Part shown: piece after piece, positions 25,401 to 37,191 of the stretch
Numbering within the stretch: the first letter of the stretch is position 1
Layout of the letters: each line of letters begins with the position of its first letter
Assembly: GCA_040954595.2 (NCBI GenBank)
Contig: CM082592.2
Span: forward strand, 8,680,001-8,744,000
DNA length: 64,000 nt
Source of the DNA: Balanoglossus misakiensis
Taxonomy: Eukaryota; Hemichordata
Reading direction: 5' to 3'
Made by a program: the position numbers and the translations under genes
Notes under the pieces: generated by a model
The model's database searches: none
What the model saw: only the letters and a program-made list of their open reading frames with translations
Told to the model about the DNA's origin: nothing

Positions 25401-28400
25401 ACTGTAGATGAAAATGGTAATTTTTGTTTTCTAGCTCTCTTCTGTAATTTGTTCAATAGGTTAGAAATCAGATATCGAGAATGATGCTACATAAATGACA
25501 AATAATAAGAATTCCTCTGAAAGTCAACAAACAGTAAAAAACAAACCTGCTCTCTTCCTTCTGCAGTTGTACACTGACAATCACAGACAGAATACGTACA
25601 AAAACGAAATCATCATTCCCATGCTAGTGTCCTGGAGACACTCGGACGTCGTCAAGAAAATCTTAAAGACGAGCGTAATCGGAGGTTACTACACTTACCC
25701 ACCGTTGCCAACCAATGTCCAGGACTACGAGAGAAAACATGCTCTGGACAATGTGTTTAGAGTATGTTAACCTTATTTCTCTGAAAATTCGGTCTCCAGC
25801 TTGACATTTTATCATAGCAAAATCATTACAATTTAGCGCATCAGAGATTTAAATCAATGGTTGGATCTATTCCTGCAGATTGTGCCCATTGACAGTCTAC
25901 AAGTGGAATTGGAAAGGTTACATTACAGAGAGCACAGGAGGATCCTTGTACAGGGACACATTGCATCCGTCACCGTGGTGAGGCTGAGCAATAGTCAAGG
26001 TGAGCAAGGTCATGACCCCTGACCCCCAAACCCATATAAAAGGCTTGACCTCAGAGCCAGACATTCAGAAGGTCAGAATGCTGACTTTCATCCTTGTGAA
26101 ACACTTACCATATTCTCTTTTTTATCAGCAGCATCAACTTCACATACTGAAGTGCCAACTTCTGTTAACAGTTCTGAGTCGTCTTCACCAGAGCAAATCA
26201 TTTCACCCTTGCAGACAAGAACAGCGAGGAAACGTAAACGAGATGCCACTATCGCAGAACCAACCCACACTCTAGTGCTCAGGTACCTCAACTTGTTGTA
26301 TTTCCTCTTGCCATTGGAGAGTTTTTCAAATTACGCATGTCTGTAAATTGACCCTCTCGCCACTATGGTTTGATCCAAACCCATTGTTTTCCGTGGTAAA
26401 GTTGGACCTCTGCAGAGGGAAATGGGGGTGGAAGGGTAAGGAGAAAGAATCCCACTGTCTTTGAAAGTGTAAAATTCTTTACGTCTGATTTTCCTCAGGA
26501 GTAGAGTAGTGACAGTGAAGCAGGACTTGAGACAAGTAGGAGAGAAGAAAACGGGAGAGGTCAGTGATAAGAAGAAGAAAGATTCACAACCGCGACAACA
26601 GAAGCAACCACCATCACCACAACAACAAGAAGATGAAGAAGAGACTGCTGAGGTACATGTAAGTATATGATTTCAATGGAAACATTCTCTGCCCACACAA
26701 GAATTGTAGCCAAGATTTAGTTTTTTGTATCAAAGTGAAAGTATCAACCAGTTGACTTTTTTTTCAGGTACAAGATGTTCAAACGGAGACTACTGACCCA
26801 AGACAACAACAACACATCAGAGATGTGTACTACATCGACCCCCAGTGGCCAGCTCTTCACCAGAGAATCACTGTGATTGGTGAACCTAGTGTGAGCCAGA
26901 TGGCATTACCAAGGGAGTATTCAGAAGGTCACGACGATATTCTGCAGCGTTCATTCGGACTGCAGCCGTCCAGGATTCCCGATGATTTCCGGCCGATGGG
27001 AAAAATGCTTGACGGTAGGTCTTTCCGTGGCATGCTGTGGTGGAAGTTTGGATAAAGTTATAATGCCAGAGATTACAGTAAGGAAAATGTAATCACAGAG
27101 GAGCACAGGTCTGGCTAAAGATGTATCTGTAGCTTTCACACCATTTCCCTCTATAGTGGTCCAATTGTATCATAGAAAACAATTGATTTGAGCCAAATAT
27201 CGGTGGCGAGAAGGTTTAAAAATATATCAGATGCGACACACGCAATTAATTACAATATTCCAGTATGCCAAGGTCTTTTTAGCACATGCTGTGTGTTTTT
27301 TCTGTTTCAGACGTTCCCATACCAACAAGCATACAGGACTACTACGAGATCACATTAGAAGGTCTCAACAGAATGTCGGCTGTGAGGGCAGTGTTCATCC
27401 CAGTGAGGACAGACAGTGACCACAGAACAGCGTCACCAAACGCCAGTCTGCAGTCATTCTTATCCGAGCTAGCCACAGGAACATCGCCACCAGGTAATCC
27501 GCGATCAGATTGTCTTCTCCGCCGTGAACCCTGTCACCTCATTAGTTGCCCCGGTAACGCAAACATAATGGGATAAGCTCCAGACTGGGACGGGTGGTTC
27601 TAATCTTGGGTATTCACTCTGATTATCTGATGATAATCTAATATGTTCCATTAGCATTCAGTCGCCTACCCCTACCATGTATACACAGCTCTGCATGACT
27701 CTGACTTTGTGCTAGATTCAAAAGTCAAGATTTTTACGATTTGACCTAAAACGTGGTCGAAAAAATGACAGAGTGTGAAACGAAAGCTGCCAAGTGACAT
27801 GCATTAGTCGAGTTATTCCATATTTGTGCTTCACAGACATCAATCATTCTTATCTCGACAACAGTTTTACTGCCAGCAGTCAGACCTTTTCACACCGAAC
27901 CACAACTAGAACACTGATAATGACAGCAATATTGATGCCTGTGAATGTTTTTAATCAAATTGTATTGTAAAAATGTCTGCTCTTTCACACTTGATGATCA
28001 AGTATAGTGTTTTACTCACTTCAGAAAAATACAAGTATGGTGAGACAGTATGAATCTTGAAACCGCACACAAACTGATGTTGTTACCAGTATTTAGTATG
28101 TGTGTAACTTCGAAAATTCTGCTCTCTATATTTCAGCCTAGCCACTCCCCTAGTTGCTTGTCATACTCAATCTTTGTTTTACTTTCTCCAAATCCAGCTA
28201 CGGCTGAGAACAGAGACACAAGCTCTGCATCGAAACAGAGGAAGACAGGCAGAAAAGGCAAGAAGAAAACCAATCAAGACAAGCCAAGTACTGATCACAA
28301 GCAGATGATGGCCGCACACTTTGACGCAGCCAAAACCCAGCGTCTGATTGCGGTGTTGGACGTTTATGGCTGCGGGGATGGACAAGCAGAGATCGTCCTC

Positions 28401-28424
28401 AACAGAGCTTACGCTGTCGACTGA
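22486..28424 (+). CDS. RADX: RPA-related single-stranded DNA-binding protein RADX
   Basis: Seventeen exons: 22486-22626, 22787-22954, 23139-23271, 23408-23536, 23680-23864, 24074-24153, 24293-24523, 24688-24773, 24915-25012, 25187-25315, 25567-25761, 25879-25999, 26129-26282, 26499-26658, 26768-27014, 27311-27493, 28198-28424. Total 2667 nt, 888 aa, against about 855 in human. RADX binds single-stranded DNA through OB folds and restrains RAD51 at stalled replication forks. Segments matching vertebrate RADX include YLPLWNDDDPYG, LEIADSSGCVSAILW, LTTTNESQ, VIGGYYTYPPLP, YREHRRILVQGHI and the C-terminal VLDVYGCGDGQAEIVL. A Lys/Gln-rich, probably disordered linker at about 617-670 separates the OB-containing part from the C-terminal domain. 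Exon 14 may use either of two in-frame donors six bases apart (26652 or 26658). Confidence 0.93.
23970..24040. repeat. Fragment of a TTTATATAGCGCC-type interspersed repeat
   Basis: Within RADX intron 5. ATTTATATAGCGCC is followed some 35 bases on by CCACTTTACAAATG, resembling a short repeat seen across many marine-animal genomes. Only one copy was noticed in this window. Confidence 0.3.
26351..26440 (+). mobile_element. ~85-bp inverted-repeat element (MITE-like), copy 3
   Basis: In RADX intron 13. Starts ACCCTCTCGCCACTATGG, has CCATTGTTTTCCGTGGTAAA and CCTCTGCAGAGG in the middle, and ends GGGGGTGGAAGGGTAAGG. Diverged but collinear with copy 1. Confidence 0.5.
27134..27219 (-). mobile_element. 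~85-bp inverted-repeat element (MITE-like), copy 4
   Basis: In RADX intron 15, reverse orientation. TTTCACACCATTTCCCTC leads into CTATAG and ATAGAAAACAATTGATTTG, then ends GGTGGCGAGAAGGTTTAA. Confidence 0.5.
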
Positions 28425-29330
28425 GAAGTCATTGCATTGGCACGGTTGGAAGTCCGCATCGCCGATCCGCGATCACCCAGGTCAAAGGCCAATCTTTGAT
28501 ATTTACATACACTTTGTATATACACGATAATCAAGTATGCCATTTTCACCTGATAAATATAACTGCCATAGAATAGTGTTTCAGATGAGGCTTTAGCTGT
28601 ACTGTTAGAAATGGTGGACCTTATCAGATTGGCTGATTGTATGTCAAAATGATACGCAAGCAGCATTAATTTTGAGACAATGGTTTTGTTTTATCAACAG
28701 CCTCCATTACATTTTTGGATCTGTGGGGTCCAAGTATAGTATTTGTATTGTAAATTGATGTTGACTGATATTCTGTGTATTTGAGCTGACCTCCGTATGC
28801 AGTGACCTCTTTTAGCCCTGTTCACGAGTTTTTTCTTAATAAAGTATATTTTCAACTTTTTCTTCTGGTACTGATCGTTTGGAACGGTGCCTGATTTAAA
28901 AAGTAAAAAAATGTAAAAATAGAATTTGCCTTACGATGCAACCTAGTATCGTAAATTTACTAACCCCCCCCCCCCCCCCCGAACAGATAAGATACCCTGT
29001 TTTGGAAAGTTTAGCTCCACCCAGGCGAAAAAAATGACCACTCCCTTGTTGTAACCTTTGGGTCACTGCAAAGTCCGATACCGGGGGGCTGCCCCACAAG
29101 TTCAGTTTCCGCTAATACTGAGGGTTTCATTGAATCAATTAAAATTTAACCTGTAAACTGCAGTGCGGTCGGCAGCCGTATTCCACAACTTCAGACAGGT
29201 GACATCGTTTCCCGTCCTTGCAAGACTCGAGCGCGTAACTAGCTACCGGGAAAATCAGGGATTTTTTTTACCCGTGGTTTAATACCAAGTTCTATCCGAC
29301 AGCGTCCCGAGCGAGGAAACCGCGGTTAAA
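28425..29330. other. RADX 3' UTR and first carbonic anhydrase promoter
   Basis: RADX 3' UTR up to about 28865, then a spacer with a C17 run (28964-28980). Sequence becomes more GC-rich near 29160-29330, where the promoter of the carbonic anhydrase should lie. No TATA box is seen. Confidence 0.45.
28838..28843 (+). terminator. RADX polyadenylation signal AATAAA
   Basis: Canonical AATAAA 414 bases after the RADX stop, followed by a T-rich stretch. The only strong signal in the gap. Confidence 0.6.
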
Positions 29331-32300
29331 ATGTTAAAGATTTTGGTTAGTCTATGTCTCCTGGCGGACTACGTACAGGCTTCGGGTAAGTCGTCGAGAC
29401 ACGATATTATGGTCTGACTGGACAACATGGCTCCAGGTGTAACCCGGTTCATATGATCGGGGTCATCAGACTCTTCTCGTCCTGCGATCATATTTATTTC
29501 CATTATATTATCCGCAATTTTCCAGTTATTTAGGCCTACTGCATCATTTTGCTAGTCGGAAAAACATACCAGTCACGAATTCTGGTACTAGTTCCGCAAG
29601 TGAACTATCACCTCCAAGTTTTCTTTTCGGTTTGTTAGATCCAGGGGTTTGATATTGACTTTGCGATAAGATGTTTTCACGTGAAAAGAAAACATAGTGT
29701 TTTTCTTCCAAAGGGCAAGGTTATAATTTTAAAATTATCTGAATATTTTTGTTCCGCGCGGAGCGTTACTCAGATTGTGCAAAATTAATTTATTGGAAAA
29801 AAAATTAAATGTTTTAACCTTTACATGGTACGCGGAACACGATTTGGCATATTTTGGGATGATTGCGTTTTTATAAAATGCGTCCGCTTAGTATCCGCAT
29901 AGTTGTACTTGGGAGATAATGTCATAATTCTGTCAATATTTGAACTAAAAACTAATAAATATAGTGGTTGCGTAGAACGTGAAATATGCTGCGATTTTTT
30001 ACAGTTTGGGCTTAAGGTTTTTCAAAAGTCTGCCGAGCTAACTTAATTTGTATCTTTTGTCTACAGGATGGGAGTACACGGGAAACATGGGTAAGTTCTG
30101 TTTAATTCTTAGACTATCACATCCAGAATGCAAACTTGGCTTTGGTCGGAGCGACTGTTTACACTAAAACTAATCGTGTGCACAATATAGAGCCCCCCCC
30201 CCCCCCCCCCCCCCCCACACGCGTTATTTTGTCACGGCCATGCAAACTGTCCTCACGCCATGGTACTTCCAAGCTATTTGTTAGACTGGGTCATACCAAT
30301 TGGCCAACTGCAACTGAAGGTGGATCGACCACCTGTTGAATCTATATACAGAAATGCATGTGTGTTGCAAACTTGCTCGAATCTAACTCCAGCCTAAATT
30401 AACACAGTGCATTGATTTTTTACACATTCTTTTTACCCGACAAGTCAGAAGGAATTGTGAAGTAACCTTTTTTGGCTCGAACTGAATGGACGGCCGTTAT
30501 CTCATTAAAGTTGTATAGGTCATTAGCACCATGGGTCATCCCGGGTCATTTTGGACGTGCACTTCGGCCGATCGAACCCACCTGTCTCAAGGGACGAGTT
30601 ATCAAAATGTTTTCTAATGATGTACTTGCGTGGATGGAAAAAATATCTCCCTTCTGTGTGTGAACGTTTCGTTGTGTGACTCGAACTATCCCGATGTTGA
30701 ATATGACACTAAATTTCCAACCTTTTAAATTTATGGTGAATTTTTGGCAGTCGCAAAAGCTGCCAAATATGACACCCCACCCGACCCATTTTTCTTCATG
30801 GCAACCAAAGTTGGCAAATGTGGGCGTATCTTCTCATCAGCAAACACTACTTCGTTAATCTTGTTACTCAAACTTGATGAAGGGGGATGACCAACACACC
30901 AATCCCATATACATGTACTCGGTTGAAACGCAAATAAACCCACGTATACACTGATATAGGCGCGGCCTACGTGAAAATAATGTGCGTGTCAAAGGCAACT
31001 TGAATTGAAAGCGTGGTGTTTCGAAAAGAGTGATTATTCCTGCTCCGCATGCGGCACCCCCGGACCCTTATATTACTCTCCGAGAATCTATACAACAAAT
31101 ACTTGTTGCACCATGGTTGTAATTGTGAAATTTTATTAAACGATTAATCTCAAATACTCTCCACAGGTCCCGAGCACTGGGCAGACCACTATGATATCTG
31201 CGGACTTCAAAGCCAGTCGCCAATTAACATCGTCAAGGCAGACGCCGAGAAGAGAACGTGGGATCCTTTCGTTTGGATCGGGATGAAAGGTCAAATGTTA
31301 GACGAAAGCAGGCCTTCTTCCATGCAAATCATCAATAATGGACACACAGGTATGTTATTCTCGTGCCTAGGCGAGTTGGGGGTGTGCAATATTTGTTTCC
31401 ATACATCACTACTTTGCGAGGCAATAAGTTTGGATACAAAGCCTTGGTATCTAAGTGTCTGTGTGTGTGCGCGCGCATGTGTATTTAACTTCTGAGCTAC
31501 GGTACAAACGAGGGTGATGGTGAGAGATGCTTGTTATTAATGCATCCGAGAGCAAACTTTATTGGTTTGTTTAATTTGACAGTTCAAGTCAACCTGAAGG
31601 GGGACTATTTCGTGTCGGGCGGAGGTTTACCGAGTGTTTACAAGGCGGTCCAATTCCACTATCACTGGGGCAGCGAAAGTGATCACGGATCAGAACATCA
31701 ACTGAACGGGAAAAGTTTTCCTGCCGAGGTCAGTTTGTGGGTTTATGCTGTTTCGCTATAATTGTTATAACAACATGTTTGCGTACAGCTGCACGAACAT
31801 AGGGTACTGGCGGCCGATTGATTTGTGAAAGTGTTTTTTTTTTTGTTTTTAGATGCACTTGGTCACGTATGACTACATCCGGTTTGAGAGTATTCAAGAC
31901 GCAGTCGATAAGCCACGTGGGTTGGCTGTATTCGGGTCATTTATTGAGGTGAGATTTCACGAATTGCTGTAGTTAACCATAAAGAGACAATTAACAAATA
32001 TACTTACTTTATGCATATTTCAGGTGCTTATTTCCAGTGACGTGGAATACAGCTCTTTAATATGCATTTTACCCGCAAAACTGAATTTCTAAAGTCCCTG
32101 TATTCTATAGGTTGGCAGCAGTGAAGACAACACAGGCTTAAACGAACTATTCGACGGTGTGGACGAAGTTGAATACAACGGTAAGCTTATGTAGACACAT
32201 GCAGCACAAACATTTATACATTATTAAAAACAGGGGGTTATAACGGATAAGTATACAAATCATGAGCTTGGAAACATCTTGAGCTTAGTGTAAACAACGA

Positions 32301-33563
32301 AAACAATCTATATTTTCTGCAGTTATCTGGAGTAGGCCTAGTTTTGTTTGTCACTAATAGTGATGAATCTCCACCACTATAGGTGAGACATACAACTTCG
32401 AGTCGACTTTTCCGCTCTTCCCTCTGATGGCGGGAAATAAGAAAGTGTTCTACCGATACGATGGCTCGTTAACGACGCCGCCGTGCTACGAAAGTGTGCT
32501 GTGGACTGTATTTGAAGAACCAGTAACGGTATCGGAAAAACAGGTGAGATGATAATAGCTATTGTTATGTTTATTAACTTAGTTGCGGCTATACTTCCAC
32601 CCCATGGATCAAGTGTGAAAGACAAACCACCTGTTGGAATGTCTTCGTATTGTTGTAGAGAAAAGGTACAACGTTCAAGAAATTTAGACAGAGTCGACCA
32701 TCTTGGACGGTGAAATTTGCAAATGTACGTGCAGGTGTACATCACTGTCGAATTACAATGCGTGTCTCTCCGTGTGTCAGATGAATTTCTTCAGAACAGT
32801 AATGCAGAATGAGCTTGGAGAAGTTGTTCCGGAGACACACCCAGAACCACACGAGACGGCAGATGGTGGCGGCCATCCTGCAGGACCCGAGCCAGATGCC
32901 CACGGCGGCGGCGATGACGGGGACAACGCCGGTCATCACGGAGACATGCCTGGCGAAGAAGACGCGGCGGGGGAGAGTTCCCATGGTGACGTTGCCCACG
33001 GCGACGTGCCGGATCCCCATCACGGCTTTCTGAGGCGCAGGAGGGGCGCGCGTCAAGGCAAGGATGGTGGCAGTGGAGATCCACACGGCGACGGGGGTGG
33101 GAACCAGGGCGGTGCACACGGGGATGCAAGCGGCGGTGCCCATGGAGACGTAGCCGATACCGGACACGATGGGGGCGGTCTTCACGGAGGAGAAATGGAC
33201 CCGCACGCCGGTGGGCATGGAGACCCCCACGACGCTGGGCTCGGGACCAGTGGCGGGGACACCGCAACGCCAGGAAGCGACCAGACAGGCGATGCGGGCC
33301 ACGAAACAGGCGGTGGAGGCCATGAAACCAACGATGGGATGATGAAGAAACCTTTAGTCAACAATTTCAGACCGGTTCAACCACTCAATGGTCGCAAAGT
33401 GTTTGTCACTTTCCTTCAAGAGCCGAAAGCCAAAACGCCCAATCAGGGGCGCGGGCAGGTGCAAGAACAGGGCCAGGCAGATTGCGAAAGCCAGGCAAAT
33501 TCTACACCGACCTCTTTCTTGGTGGCCGTGGTTATGTCAATCCTTGCCTTGTTTGCAAGTTGA
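29331..33563 (+). CDS. Alpha-carbonic anhydrase A with Gly/His/Asp insert and GPI-type tail
   Basis: Eight exons: 29331-29385, 30067-30090, 31167-31349, 31583-31728, 31853-31948, 32111-32180, 32383-32543, 32781-33563; 505 aa. It should hydrate CO2 outside the cell. Signal peptide at about 1-17. Zinc ligands are H113, H115 (QFHYHWG) and H138 (MHLVTY). E125 (GSEH), E136, T222 (SLTTPPC) and proton-shuttle H86 (NNGHT) are all present. C38 and C226 match the disulfide of secreted family members. The domain is interrupted in the last exon: after MNFFRTVMQ (246-254) about 165 residues rich in Gly, His and Asp (HGD, HGG; about 265-431) precede [13 protein letters not shown] basic RRRR lies within it. 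The hydrophobic end [16 protein letters not shown] after small residues suggests a GPI anchor. The plan recalls molluscan nacrein. Confidence 0.9.
30193..30216. repeat. C24 homopolymer in an intron
   Basis: An uninterrupted run of 24 C in the second intron of carbonic anhydrase A, the longest of several poly-C runs here. Assembly length may be unreliable. Confidence 0.7.
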
Positions 33564-34961
33564 TTCTTCTGTGAATCGGGGAATTTCTCTTATTAACATT
33601 AAAATTGCCAAAATATTTGCTCTTGTCTGTCAGAACACCGCGGCCCCTATTTTAGAAACTGTCCCAGTAGTCCCCTTTCATACGTGTATTAATGTATAGA
33701 ATTTAATTTTTATGTGTTTTTAAATGTATACATGTATTGTGACACTATGTGTCAAGAATGAAAACTGTATCTGGGCGTTGACTTCTTTTTAGTATTTTGA
33801 TGAAGCGATTGAGGTAATCGTCCGTCATGTTTTAAGAAACGGAATTTCAAATTAAGCTGTGCGTGTGTTACATACAGAGAGACAGACAGAGAGAAACAGA
33901 GACAGGTAGTTACGGCAGCCCAGTGCATTGCAGTGCAGTGCATTACAACACCCTACATATCAATGTATAATTACTATCCCTTTAAAGGCGACCATCACTT
34001 GAAAAACATATACGTGAATATAATATTAAATTTTATCTTCTAAGGGTACCCTCACAAGTGACATGGAAATAATTGTGGTTCACTAACACTGTATAATGAG
34101 TTGCAAATTTCGGGTGCTATTATTCACATGGTATGTTATTCACATTGAATATTATTCAACCTTCAATTTTTGTAATTTAGACAATTTTTGTTATAATTGC
34201 AGAAAGTAAGTATGTTCGATATAAGCATTAACGAGATCACGACAATGTTGTCCTCACTGTAAGCCTTTACCCATCTTCATTTTAGGGGTTTAGTCCTTCT
34301 GGATATGTCACAAGACAAATCACCTGATGAATTTGTGATGTGAAATTACGTCATCGTCCGTGATCTCGCGAACGCGTCCAAATTATAGATAGCAAGGTAA
34401 TGAAAAAAACCAAAGTGTTCGAAAGAGGTGAAAAACACACTTGACTTGAAGTGACTGCATTGATACAAAAAGAAAAATGATGGCAACGATGATTAAACTT
34501 GTCAATTAATGTTGGAAAAAATGTGCCGTGTCCGTAGCCACTGATTAAATAATTTATCATAAGTTAAAAGCGTCGTTCATTTTTTTTAAATTCTTATGGT
34601 CCAGAAACAAATAAATTTTGTGTTGTCAACTCATTTGCAGATGAGTCCCTGGTGAAGGGTATATGCAAACTTTAAGTTAATTACGTTACGTGTTACTCGA
34701 ATGATATTCAAACTTTAGGTTAAGAAAAATATTACAAATTAACACCCTCGTACAAAAAAGGTACCCTCAAATTTCATGGTTTCAGGGGAAGCAAAACTTG
34801 ACTTTATGATACAGCAGAACCCCGTATAGTTTAGAGGGGCAAAGCACATTTTGTTGCCACCCCCGTGGACGAGAATATTGCATATGTGCGTTCCAATCGC
34901 AGCATAAATACGCCCAAGTCAGCAATTTGCAGCAAACAGTTTTTGACTACCCCGCGACAAG
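33564..34961. other. Carbonic anhydrase A 3' UTR and B promoter
   Basis: AT-rich spacer between two tandem carbonic anhydrase genes, with a GACA/GAGA run near 33877-33905. No further coding exon is supported. The TATA-like box of gene B is at 34903-34910. Confidence 0.45.
34903..34910 (+). promoter_or_regulatory. TATA-like box of carbonic anhydrase B
   Basis: CATAAATA, 52 bases before the ATG at 34962 in an otherwise mixed-composition stretch. Spacing implies a very short 5' UTR. Confidence 0.4.
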
Positions 34962-37191
34962 ATGAAGCTCCTGGCCATCGTCTGTGTGCTCGCCGTCCTG
35001 AAAAGTAGCGCCTCGTTCTCTTTGAGATCGGGAAAGGGTGAGTATGCATCTCAGAGTGGTAAAGGTCACCAGCAGAAATACTGACTCCGCAGCGACTTGC
35101 GAACGACATTTTCGGTGTGCAGTTTTGGAGTTGTATGCTTGTTTTTGTGGGCCGACATGCACAGTTTGATAAATGAATATCAGTAAGGTAAAAATGCTGT
35201 TGACCGCTATATTTTTAATTCCAGGTTGGGGATATCACTACTTTGAGGACGATGAATACGGTAAGTTTTTTCTTGTTGGTAACGTGCTAAATCATGTAAT
35301 TTTGACATTCCAAAGGCAACTTAATCGGAGTAGAGAATATTGAAAAATATATAAATCATCGTCGTGAACCAGATAATGCGTTTTCAGTCGTTTCTTCAAG
35401 CTGCGGCCGCGACAGAAGTGTGCCATGCAACAGTCACCGAGCGCCGGCCAACAACAACACATTTTTTTTCTCATACGCCCCGATTGGTTTTTCCGAATAC
35501 AGGTCCCGGAAATTGGTGGGAAGCTGACGAAAGATGCTTCGGTCACTTTCAGTCGCCGATTAATTTGAACGTGCAAGAAGCTACCAGCATGTGCATCGGT
35601 GACGTCACCCTCACTGGATTTGGTGATGATCCTCCAGAGGGCGCAACCATGACTGTGACAAACACAGGACATTACGGTATTTATTAATTAATTAATTAAT
35701 TAATTAATTTGTTTGTTTGTTTGGTTTGTTTTATTTATATTTATATATCTATCTATTTATTTATTTATTCTTTTTTTAGAATTTGTTTTAACATTCAAAG
35801 GTTCTATTGTATTCCTTGTGTGTTGCTCGGGGTTTGTTGAGGGTTGTGTACGTTGAGAGATTGCATTGCGTTCTAACACGGTGTCCGTTCTGCTCTGACC
35901 ACCAAATACAGTGAAAATCAAGCTGTCAGGTGACTACCTCGTGACCGACGGGGGGCTCGACTCTGTGTACAAGGCCGCCCAGTTTCATTTCCACTGGGGA
36001 AACGTGGACAGTCGCGGATCCGAGCATTTCATGGAGGGAAGCCCATACCCAGCCGAGGTAACCAGGTGTATTCAGCCTCGTTGACTTTTAACATAGAATC
36101 GCACAAACGGAAACTTTCTACACCTATCATATACATAAATTAATGGTCGTTCACCGCTCGGGTGTATCTTTCATTCTGTTTTAATTCGCCTCCCGTTTTC
36201 AGATGCACATTGTGACCTACGACACGGCTAGGTTCGCCAATGATGGTGAAGCAGTCGGACAGGAACGCGGATTGGCTGTCTTGGGATTCTTCGTTGAGGT
36301 GAGTGACCGCCATCTCTGTTGCATCTCAGACATCTACAGTCAAGACGTATCCCATGTACAGAATGTCTTCACGCTGTCCTCTCTCCGTCTGTCACACGAT
36401 CCGCATTCGAAAAATCAATTGCTGTTTAACAGTCTATGAAATTTGTTTAAAACCTGACGTTGTACACACACTATTGAACACTCACACAAGATTGAATTAT
36501 GTCATTACTTGTGCCATTTAAACTTTTGTTGGACGCTTTTCTACAATTCCAGGTGGTGGAAGACGACAACCCGGCTTTTGAACCACTGCTGTCTCTCTTC
36601 GACGATATTGAATCGGAAGGTAAGTTGATCAATTCCTATCTATAACTTCAAAATTTGCTGAATATAAATGTTCTTAATACGCTGAGGTGGTAGGAACTAT
36701 TTTGGCTTTTGGACGACACCACTGCTTTACGTGACCGAAATGTGTCTCCTCAATCCTCATAGGTGGAAGTGCTCAACTGGACGCACCAATCAGCATCGAG
36801 TCTCTGTTGCCGGCAGATAGATCTTCCTTCTACCGCTACATGGGATCCCTGACCACGCCCCCGTGCGCAGAAGGCGTTGTGTGGACCAACTTCAAGAACA
36901 CAGTCAAAATGTCCGAAGCCCAGGTTGGTGATTAATATACGTTTGTGACACCAAACTGTCACCATGTTTGAAGACAGACAGACAGACAGACAGTGAGACA
37001 GACAGACAGACGTGCATCAATGAGAGGAAGATTACATTTTGTCATGACTAAATCCCACTTTCTATTTGTTTACTCCGATACAGCTCCAAAAATTCCGTGA
37101 TTTGAAAGACGAACTGGAACATGGTATGCACGATAATTTCCGCCCAATCCAACGACTCAACGAGCGTCTTCTCATCAACAACGAATGTTGA
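34962..37191 (+). CDS. Secreted alpha-carbonic anhydrase B
   Basis: Eight exons: 34962-35037, 35225-35260, 35503-35676, 35912-36057, 36203-36298, 36553-36619, 36763-36923, 37084-37191; 287 aa, a normal single-domain length. It should be an active extracellular CO2 hydratase. Signal peptide at about 1-18 (MKLLAIVCVLAVLKSSAS). Zinc ligands are H121, H123 (QFHFHWG) and H146 (MHIVTY). E133 (GSEH), SLTTPPC and H94 (NTGHY) are present. The end reads DNFRPIQRLNERLL without insert or hydrophobic tail, so it is predicted soluble. Intron phases equal those of A and C. It lies 1.4 kb downstream of A, same strand. Confidence 0.93.
35681..35730. repeat. ATTA then GTTT microsatellite
   Basis: A tetranucleotide ATTA run passes directly into GTTT repeats, just inside an intron of carbonic anhydrase B after exon 3. 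Confidence 0.8.
36972..37011. repeat. GACA microsatellite
   Basis: About ten GACA units with one interruption, in the last intron of carbonic anhydrase B. Confidence 0.8.

Noticed and set aside
32742-33323. Long antisense open frames (193 and 158 codons) opposite the carbonic anhydrase insert, one with a hydrophobic transporter-like look
   Set aside because: The GC-rich Gly/His/Asp repeat keeps several frames open by composition. The sense frame joins in phase to a clear carbonic anhydrase on both sides, and the antisense frames have no recognisable domain.
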